From an uncultured Pseudoflavonifractor sp. (GTDB lineage Bacteria > Bacillota > Clostridia > Oscillospirales > Oscillospiraceae), in the NCBI GenBank assembly GCA_947565875.1, contig CANOHR010000034.1, forward strand, positions 1 through 8,541: a stretch of DNA of 8,541 nucleotides, written 5' to 3'. Under the pieces are notes generated by a model. That model did not search any database. It was not told the DNA's origin and saw only the letters and a program-made list of their open reading frames with translations. A program made the position numbers and the translations under genes. Each line of letters begins with the position of its first letter. Position 1 is the stretch's first letter. Below, one piece after another: positions 1-5,313 of the stretch.

Positions 1-142
1 GAACCAATTTTTTGTCACTGCTTTTAATGTAAATGCTGACCTCCCCAGCTTCGCTTGTTTCCGTTTTGTAACTTTTTTCAAGAATGTTTTTTTGTCGAAT
101 TGATGTGTTTTTGTTTGTTTCGCCGTTTTCACGAGAGTTTTA
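1..142. other. AT/T-rich gene-free leader region
   Basis: This stretch upstream of the first promoter is much richer in T than the coding DNA, with several runs of five to seven T on the + strand. I see no open frame of useful length, no RNA gene and no convincing hairpin. It may act as a flexible upstream promoter region for the hydrolase gene or be the distal part of an intergenic gap whose other gene lies outside the window. Nothing functional can be asserted. Confidence 0.4.
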
Positions 143-171
143 TTGATTTTTGCTTCTAAAGCGGTTACAAT
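143..171 (+). promoter_or_regulatory. Sigma-A-like promoter of the stalk/SleB-like hydrolase gene
   Basis: A -35 box TTGATT (143-148, 4/6 to consensus) and a -10 box TACAAT (166-171, 5/6) are separated by exactly 17 bases. The start would lie near 178-180, giving a leader of about 60 nt before the ATG at 241. A second TACAAT at 177-182 with a weaker -35 (TTCTAA, 154-159, also 17-base spacing) could be an alternative start. Prediction is by consensus only. Confidence 0.6.
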
Positions 172-182
172 ACGGTTACAAT
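162..182 (+). repeat. Tandem 10-bp repeat CGGTTACAAT over the -10 region
   Basis: CGGTTACAAT occurs at 162-171 and again at 173-182, with a period of 11 bases, about one helical turn. Each copy contains a TACAAT -10-like hexamer. The repeat could supply two overlapping promoters or be a same-face binding site for a regulator. The repeat is seen directly; its role is inference. Confidence 0.6.
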
Positions 183-192
183 TTGAAGGTGA

Positions 193-209
193 GCGGGGAG
201 ACGCCCCGC
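193..209 (+). other. Small GC hairpin in the 5' leader
   Basis: GCGGGG (193-198) and CCCCGC (204-209) form a six-pair GC stem with a five-base loop in the predicted leader of the hydrolase mRNA. It ends about 16 nt before the ribosome site GGAGG (226-230). There is no following T tract, so it is not a terminator, and it matches no riboswitch I recognise. It may stabilise the 5' end or be incidental. Confidence 0.35.
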
Positions 210-240
210 GCCGAAAATTGCGATCGGAGGAAATAACATT

Positions 241-1056
241 ATGAAAAAGCTGCTTACCTTGGCGCTGACGCTGTGCCTGGTCACAGGCCTGGCTCTGCCC
301 GCCACCGCTATTGAGGGCGACGGCTTGGATATCATCGTAAACGATACCGTCGTCGCCATGGACACTCCCGTCCAGATTTGGAATCAGGTCACCTACGTCT
401 CCTACTGGCCTGTGGTCCAGGCTCTCTATCCCGACGCCACGGCTGTCTGGGAGAATGACCGGGCCATGATCGCGGCCCCCGGCCTCCGGATGGAGATCCG
501 GCCCGGTCTCAAGTACCTTGTTGCCAACGGACGCTACCTGTACATGCCCGACGGCGTCCGCACCGACAACGGAAATCTGATGGTCCCCGTCCGTGTTCTG
601 GCCGCCGCCCTGGGCGCTGACGTAGCCTGGGATCCCATCGGGAATCATGTGGTACTCACTGCAGCCACCGGTCCCATCACCTCCGGCGATATCGCCTATC
701 AGGAAGACGTGGTGTACTGGTTGAGCCATATCATCAACGCCGAGAGCGGCAACCAGCCTTTGGAGGGCAAGATCGCCGTAGGCAACGTGGTACTCAACCG
801 GGTGGCCAACCCCCGGTTCCCCGGCACCGTCTATGAGGTCATCTTCCAGCGGGGCCAATTTACTCCTGTGTCCAACGGTTCCATTAACCTGACGCCCAAT
901 GCGGAAAGCGTCATTGCCGCCAAGCTGTGTCTGGACGGGGCTAATACGGCGGGCAACGCCCTCTACTTTATCAACCCCCGGTATTCGCCCAACAGCTGGG
1001 CCAGCCGGAACCGGCCCTATGTGGCCACCATCGGGGCCCACGCCTTCTACGCCTGA
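241..1056 (+). CDS. Secreted cell-wall hydrolase: stalk domain plus SleB-like hydrolase domain
   Basis: This is a 271-residue exported protein. Residues 1-23 are a classic signal peptide (two Lys, a Leu-rich core, likely cut after ATA at 21-23). Residues about 28-142 resemble the copper amine oxidase N-terminal-like 'stalk' domain common in Clostridia surface proteins, with the typical 'LMVPVRVLAAALGADVAWD' end (113-131). Residues about 153-270 match the SleB/Hydrolase_2 family: AESG with the likely catalytic Glu168, then EGKIAVGNVVLNRV and an F..V.NGSI segment. SleB relatives cleave peptidoglycan, classically spore cortex as lytic transglycosylases. The start is set by GGAGG at 226-230, 10 nt upstream. 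The gene stands alone between its own promoter and a terminator. No SLH or sortase motif is present, so the stalk domain may provide wall contact. The role could be spore germination or vegetative wall turnover; the sequence cannot decide. The domain calls are firm, the substrate is not. Confidence 0.87.
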   Translation: MKKLLTLALTLCLVTGLALPATAIEGDGLDIIVNDTVVAMDTPVQIWNQVTYVSYWPVVQALYPDATAVWENDRAMIAAPGLRMEIRPGLKYLVANGRYLYMPDGVRTDNGNLMVPVRVLAAALGADVAWDPIGNHVVLTAATGPITSGDIAYQEDVVYWLSHIINAESGNQPLEGKIAVGNVVLNRVANPRFPGTVYEVIFQRGQFTPVSNGSINLTPNAESVIAAKLCLDGANTAGNALYFINPRYSPNSWASRNRPYVATIGAHAFYA

Positions 1057-1070
1057 GCCTTTTTCAAAGC

Positions 1071-1108
1071 GATCCGCCCCTTTCCAGATGGGAAGGGGCG
1101 GATCTTTT
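1071..1108 (+). terminator. Rho-independent terminator of the hydrolase gene
   Basis: The arms 1071-1085 and 1090-1104 form a 15-pair stem with a single G-U pair and an AGAT loop, followed by TTTT at 1105-1108. It begins 14 nt after the stop codon, so it separates this gene from the next + strand gene. Confidence 0.85.
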
Positions 1109-1172
1109 ATCATGGGGCGCTTCCGGTGAAAAGACGGCTTCCTTCCATCTTCTCCCTTTTCCGACTTTTTTC

Positions 1173-1201
1173 TTGCTTCCTTTTTCCGACAGGAATATAA
1201 T
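1173..1201 (+). promoter_or_regulatory. Sigma-A-like promoter of the SLH-M15 peptidase gene
   Basis: A perfect -10 TATAAT (1196-1201) lies 17 bases after TTGCTT (1173-1178, 3/6 to the -35 consensus). The start would be near 1208, giving a short leader with AAGGAAG (1219-1225) 8 nt before the ATG. The area just upstream (about 1139-1190) is a strong pyrimidine tract and holds the 9-base direct repeat TTTTCCGAC at 1157-1165 and 1182-1190; the second copy sits in the promoter spacer. Confidence 0.65.
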
Positions 1202-1233
1202 AGAAACATAAAACCGGGAAGGAAGAAGCCTCT

Positions 1234-2736
1234 ATGAAGATCTTTCAGCGTCTATGCTGTACCGCCCTCTGCGCCGCTCTTGCCCTGCCTTTGGGGGCCT
1301 TTGCCGCCGACGGTCCTCAATACCCTGATCTGTCCCCGGACCACTGGGCCTACACCTCCATTAGCCAGGCCGTAAGCCTGGGTATCCTCAAGGGAATGGA
1401 GGATGGGCGAATGGCTCCCGATGACGTACTCACATGGGGACAATATCTGGTCATGCTGGACCGGGCCATCTACCCGGAAGCCTATTCCCTTCAGCTGAGC
1501 CTGGGTACCGACTGGGACAGGGCGGGATATGACGCCGCCAGAGAGATGGGGCTGCTGCTGGAAAACGATTTTCTTCCGGTATCTCCCGACACCCTCTCCC
1601 AGCCCATCTTGCGTCAGGACGCCGCCGTACTGCTGAACCGGCTGCTGCTGGATCTGGACTACCGGGAGTTGTTCTGGAGCGGCCCCTCCGACGAGGGAGA
1701 CGACTGGGTCCCCCCCACCGCCGCCTCCTCCTTCTCCGATTGGGATACCATGGACCAAGCCCATCAGGAGGCTGTCTCCCGGCTGTTTGACGCGGTAGTG
1801 ATAAAGGGCCGCACCGACGGCACCTTCGGCGGCGGGGAGACCATCAAGCGCGCCGATGGTACGACACTGCTCATGCGGGCCTTCTCCCTGGCGGAAATGC
1901 GGGTCTGGGGAGATCCTGTGGACATCACCCTGCGCCTGCTGGACCAGGACGGGGGGCTTCTGGTGGCGGACAAGGTGATCCCCGCCGAGTTGGGCGCTTC
2001 CACTTTGGAGTTGGCCGACCTGTACGCTCCCAAGCATTATGCCTCCATGGACGGCGGCGTCACCGTCACCCGGGCCCAGAACCTGTATACCGTCACCATG
2101 CGTCCCTTCACCCAGGCGGAGTTGGACGAAGAGGCCTCCTACGAGCAGCTTGCCGCCGGACAGGTGACCCAGGAGGAGTACGATACCCAGAACTTCTGGC
2201 TGCGGAAGCTGGGAGAGAACGACCAGAAAAAGCTCCTTCTCTACGGAAACGCCTCCCAGCGCCGCTACCCCAACCGCCAGGAGGCTGAGCGACACATGAC
2301 CACCATCACCGTCCCCATGTGGCGTATCGACAAAAACGGGAACAAGTATGCCTCGGAGGGCAGCTTCCCCATCAATGCCGCCATTGCCCAGGATGTGGTG
2401 GCCATTTTCACCGAGATCTTCAACGACCCCGAGCAATTCCCCTTCCGGGATCTGGGCGGTTACGGCTGGCGGGGAGACAAGGCCACGGGAGAGCATAACT
2501 GCGGCACCGCTATCGACATCAACTGGAACGAAAACTACCAGATCCGCAACGGCCGTATTCAGACCGGCTCCCTCTGGCAACCGGGAAGCAACCCCTACTC
2601 CATCAGCCCCAACAGTTCGGTGGTGCGGATCTTCCGGGAACACGGCTGGTCCTGGGGCGGCGACGCCTGGGCGGACAACAGCGACGACAGCTACGGCTAT
2701 CACGACTACATGCATTTTTCCTATATGGGCTGGTAA
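1234..2736 (+). CDS. Secreted SLH-domain protein with C-terminal M15C zinc peptidase
   Basis: A 500-residue exported protein that probably trims peptidoglycan stem peptides outside the membrane (D-Ala-D-Ala carboxypeptidase or L-Ala-D-Glu endopeptidase). Residues 1-25 are a signal peptide ending AFA. Three SLH-like repeats cover about 28-82, 90-140 and 165-218; the first is clearest (YPDLSPDHWAY...ILKGMEDG). Residues about 225-340 fit no domain I recognise. The C-terminus (about 340-500) has the M15C signature: GEHNCGTAID gives zinc ligands His421 and Asp428 (seven apart, as in phage T5 endopeptidase), GWSWGGDAW at 471-479, and DYMHF with putative catalytic Asp491 and third ligand His494. The protein ends six residues after His494. 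The usual SLH TRAE anchor motif is eroded here (TWGQ, LRQD, KRAD), so wall binding by SLH is less certain. The start is supported by AAGGAAG 8 nt upstream. The cleavage specificity cannot be told from sequence. Confidence 0.87.
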   Translation: MKIFQRLCCTALCAALALPLGAFAADGPQYPDLSPDHWAYTSISQAVSLGILKGMEDGRMAPDDVLTWGQYLVMLDRAIYPEAYSLQLSLGTDWDRAGYDAAREMGLLLENDFLPVSPDTLSQPILRQDAAVLLNRLLLDLDYRELFWSGPSDEGDDWVPPTAASSFSDWDTMDQAHQEAVSRLFDAVVIKGRTDGTFGGGETIKRADGTTLLMRAFSLAEMRVWGDPVDITLRLLDQDGGLLVADKVIPAELGASTLELADLYAPKHYASMDGGVTVTRAQNLYTVTMRPFTQAELDEEASYEQLAAGQVTQEEYDTQNFWLRKLGENDQKKLLLYGNASQRRYPNRQEAERHMTTITVPMWRIDKNGNKYASEGSFPINAAIAQDVVAIFTEIFNDPEQFPFRDLGGYGWRGDKATGEHNCGTAIDINWNENYQIRNGRIQTGSLWQPGSNPYSISPNSSVVRIFREHGWSWGGDAWADNSDDSYGYHDYMHFSYMGW

Positions 2737-2746
2737 AAAATGATCC

Positions 2747-2783
2747 CAACAAAAAACCTCGCCGTCGGCGAGGTTTTTTGTTG
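2747..2783. terminator. Bidirectional terminator between convergent peptidase genes
   Basis: A perfect 17-base inverted repeat (2747-2763 and 2767-2783) with a three-base GTC loop. The GC core CCTCGCC/GGCGAGG is flanked by six A on one side and six T on the other, so it reads as a rho-independent terminator on both strands. It serves the M15 gene (stop at 2736) and the M13 gene (stop at 2799). Confidence 0.93.
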
Positions 2784-2798
2784 AGCTTTCCTTGTTTC

Positions 2799-5147
2799 TT
2801 ACCAAATGCTGACCCGGTCCTCGGGAGAAACCCACATACCGTCCCCTTCCCGGATCCCAAAGGTCTCGTAAAAGAGGTCTATTGTCTGAAGGGCCCGGTT
2901 CACCCGAAGCTTATCGGCGGCGTGAACGTCGGCCGCCGACAGGTATTCCAGGGTATTCCGGGGAGCGGTGGAGGCCCATGCGCGGGCTATCGCCCGGAAA
3001 AGGGCCTCATAGTCGGGCGCATCCAGCTTTCCCGCCGCCTCCACCACGCAGGACAGGGCTCCCAGGTCGGCCACGTTCTCGCTAAGGGTCAGCGCCCCGG
3101 AACAGACGATCCCAGGGGCGGATTCCTGCCCATCGTACCAGGCCACCACAGCCTGACATTTCTCCTGAAAAGCGGCGTAATCCGCCTGGGTCCACCAGTC
3201 GGCGGCGTTTCCCTTCTCATCAAACTTGGCGCCGTTATTGTCAAAGGCGTGGGTGATCTCGTGGGCAATGATATAGCCGATACCGCCCAGATTCTCCTCC
3301 CGGCCGGCGTTTACATCATAGAGAGGGCTTTGAAGGATGGCAGCAGGGAAGGTGATGTCGTTGGCTGTGGCGTTATAGCAGGCGTTGACGGTGTAGGGAG
3401 ACATCATCCACAGGCTCTTGTCCACCCCTTTACCCTGATAGGACAGCATATCGTCCCGGGCGGCCTTCTGGACGGCGATCATATTGGAGAAGAAGGTGCC
3501 TCCCTCCTCCACGCCCTTGATGTCGGCGTTGTCCAAATAGGTCTCCCAGCTGTCGGGATAGCCCACCTTCACCTGCATGGCGTCCAGCTTCTTAAGGGCC
3601 ATGGCGCGGGTCTCCTCGCTCATCCAATTCTGGCTCTGGAGCCGCTCCTTGTAGATGGCGATGAACTCTTCGATCATCTCCTCCACGTCGGCCTTGGCCT
3701 GGGGCGTAAAATAGGCTTCGGTATAGGCCCGGGAGAGATAGTCGCCCAAAAGGCTTTGGACCTGGGCGGCGGCGATCTGCTCCGGCTCCTGGCGGCCCTC
3801 CATGCCGTAGTAGGCGGCCTGGAACTCATACTCGGCCTCCATAAAATCCTGATTCAGCGTAGCGCAGGTCATCAGCGCAAGTCCCATTTTGGACATAGCC
3901 TTCAGATCAGAGAGATGTTCATCGGTAAAGTAGGCCGCCGCGGCCTCCATGGCCCCCACGTCGCTGACCCCGATCTGCTCCGCCAGCTTCAGTCCGCTCC
4001 CGGCATAAAAGCCCTCTAGGTCCACCCCAGGGAAGACGGTCTCCAGTTCGGCCATGGTGTAGAGGTTATAGATAAGGTCCACATTGCCCCTGTCCTGAGG
4101 ATCCAGAGAGTCCTTGGAGACCGCCTTCTCCATATCATAGACCCGCTGAGCGTCGGCCCGGGCCGCAGTCTCCTCCTCCCCGCAGAGGATAAAAAGTTTG
4201 GTAACAAAGTTCAAATACGCTTCCGTAAGGGTGGGATCCTCCCCGGCGTAAAAGTCCTTCCCCAGCATGGGCTCAAAGGGAGCAAACCGGACGGCATAGC
4301 GGCTGGAGTCCATCAGATCAATGGTAAGGCCAAAGCTCAGGAGGGTGACAAAGCCCAACTCCTCCCGCAATTTGACTTCGGCCTCCATCAACTCCTTCAC
4401 GCTCCCGGCGGCGTCGATGGCGTCCAGATACTGTTGGATCGGCTCCACCCCCGCCTTCTCCCGGCCTTCCACATCCATGACGGTCTGGTAGAGCGCGGCG
4501 ATCTTAGCCTCGGCGGTGCCCGGCTCCTGGGGCTGGGAGGCAATGTCGGTGATCAGCCGGGCGATCTGGTCATTGACCTCAAAGGCCAGAGTGTAGAGGG
4601 TGCCGTTGATCATCTGTCCCGCCGGGATGGTGGACGTTTCCAGCCAATCCCGATTGACGGCGGCGTAAAAATCATCCTTTAGCTCTGTCCCCCTGTAGGC
4701 GTAAGCCCGGCGAATAAGGGTATCCAGTTCCTCCCGCGTCACAGGCGCTTCAGGGGACAGTTGCCCCTCCCCTGTTCCACTCACGAGCCCTGCCCCCAGG
4801 ATCCCGGACAACTCAGCCTCTGCCCAGACCGGGAGATCGGTAAAATCCTGAGAAGGAAATGCCATGCGGGCATTGGCCCCCACAGGGGCGTCAAAGCCGC
4901 CGAAGGCCCGCTCCAGCATGACCAGAGCCTCCGCCCGGGTCAGGGGCCTGTCCAGATGGAGTTCCCCCTTCTCGTCTCCCTTCAGGAGTTCCTTCTCCGC
5001 TTCGCCGTAATCATCGGCGGCAGCCAGCAAAAGCTCACGGGCCTGCCCCCGGGTCAGACCTTCCGCCCCCAGGGAGACCGGAGTCAGAGTCAAAGCCAGC
5101 GTCAGGGCGGCGGTCATTGCCACCAGCCGTTTTTTCCATTGGTTCAT
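2799..5147 (-). CDS. Secreted M13 (neprilysin-like) zinc endopeptidase with N-terminal SLH repeats
   Basis: A 782-residue exported metallopeptidase of family M13 (neprilysin/PepO), about 100 residues longer than usual because of an N-terminal SLH region. Residues 1-28 are a signal peptide. SLH anchor-type motifs TRGQ (32-35), TRAE (70-73) and TREE (137-140) mark two to three repeats that probably tether it to wall polymer. The M13 part starts near 155 (DDFYAAVNRDWLE). Catalytic features are complete: HEITH (His629, Glu630, His633), ENVAD (third ligand Glu690, Asp694), substrate-binding NA-Y (Asn588, Ala589) before the FPAAILQ segment, and His742 and Arg748 near the C-terminus, corresponding to His711 and Arg717 of neprilysin. 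It ends with the family-typical PEDRVSIW. M13 enzymes cut oligopeptides, usually under about 40 residues. Many bacterial PepO proteins are cytosolic; the signal peptide and SLH place this one outside the cell. AAGGAAG lies about 8 nt before the ATG. Own promoter; native substrate unknown. Confidence 0.94.
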   Translation of the reverse strand: MNQWKKRLVAMTAALTLALTLTPVSLGAEGLTRGQARELLLAAADDYGEAEKELLKGDEKGELHLDRPLTRAEALVMLERAFGGFDAPVGANARMAFPSQDFTDLPVWAEAELSGILGAGLVSGTGEGQLSPEAPVTREELDTLIRRAYAYRGTELKDDFYAAVNRDWLETSTIPAGQMINGTLYTLAFEVNDQIARLITDIASQPQEPGTAEAKIAALYQTVMDVEGREKAGVEPIQQYLDAIDAAGSVKELMEAEVKLREELGFVTLLSFGLTIDLMDSSRYAVRFAPFEPMLGKDFYAGEDPTLTEAYLNFVTKLFILCGEEETAARADAQRVYDMEKAVSKDSLDPQDRGNVDLIYNLYTMAELETVFPGVDLEGFYAGSGLKLAEQIGVSDVGAMEAAAAYFTDEHLSDLKAMSKMGLALMTCATLNQDFMEAEYEFQAAYYGMEGRQEPEQIAAAQVQSLLGDYLSRAYTEAYFTPQAKADVEEMIEEFIAIYKERLQSQNWMSEETRAMALKKLDAMQVKVGYPDSWETYLDNADIKGVEEGGTFFSNMIAVQKAARDDMLSYQGKGVDKSLWMMSPYTVNACYNATANDITFPAAILQSPLYDVNAGREENLGGIGYIIAHEITHAFDNNGAKFDEKGNAADWWTQADYAAFQEKCQAVVAWYDGQESAPGIVCSGALTLSENVADLGALSCVVEAAGKLDAPDYEALFRAIARAWASTAPRNTLEYLSAADVHAADKLRVNRALQTIDLFYETFGIREGDGMWVSPEDRVSIW

Positions 5148-5183
5148 TTTCGTCGCTTCCTTCCAAGGATTTGTCGTGGTACA

Positions 5184-5212
5184 AGGATAGCACTTTTGTA
5201 GGGAAATAGCAA
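5184..5212 (-). promoter_or_regulatory. Sigma-A-like promoter of the M13 peptidase gene
   Basis: Read on the - strand, TTGCTA (5212-5207, 4/6) and TATCCT (5189-5184, 4/6) are separated by 17 bases. The predicted start is about 30 nt before the ATG at 5147, leaving room for the ribosome site. This is a moderate consensus match in the only gap between the clpB terminator and the gene. Confidence 0.5.
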
Positions 5213-5277
5213 ATCTATTTTATGAATTTTCCTTCCGGCTAAACGGAGGGAAGCTCGGATATTTTACCTTTTACAGG

Positions 5278-5312
5278 AAAAGCGGCAGCGCTGCCTGCGC
5301 TGCCGCTTTTTT
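5278..5312 (-). terminator. Rho-independent terminator of clpB
   Basis: A ten-pair GC stem (5282-5291 with 5297-5306, loop of five), extended by AAAA/TTTT pairs at 5278-5281 and 5307-5310. On the - strand it starts immediately after the clpB stop and ends with TTTT. On the + strand it is followed by six T, so it could also stop antisense transcripts. Confidence 0.88.
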
Positions 5313-5313
5313 A

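Noticed and set aside
1234..1311. Lipoprotein signal in the M15 protein because of Cys-rich start (LCCTALC)
   Set aside because: The cysteines lie at the start of the hydrophobic core without a lipobox; a normal signal peptidase I site (AFA) follows at 23-25.
1252..2835. A 527-codon open frame on the - strand opposite the M15 gene
   Set aside because: It is antisense to a gene with clear domains, has low-complexity Gly/Val-rich translation, and arises from GC-rich codon bias; no ribosome site or recognisable domain.
2778..4019. A 413-codon open frame on the + strand opposite the M13 gene
   Set aside because: It overlaps the shared terminator and the catalytic part of the M13 gene, and its translation (Leu/Gly/His-rich) resembles no family; a shadow frame.
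5184..5215. A CIRCE-like site upstream of the M13 gene (GTGCTA is present)
   Set aside because: Only a short part of one arm matches and no partner arm lies at nine bases; the match is explained by the promoter sequence.
5231..5250. A weak hairpin between the clpB terminator and the M13 promoter
   Set aside because: Only seven pairs with one G-U, a six-base loop and no T tract on either strand; too weak to call.
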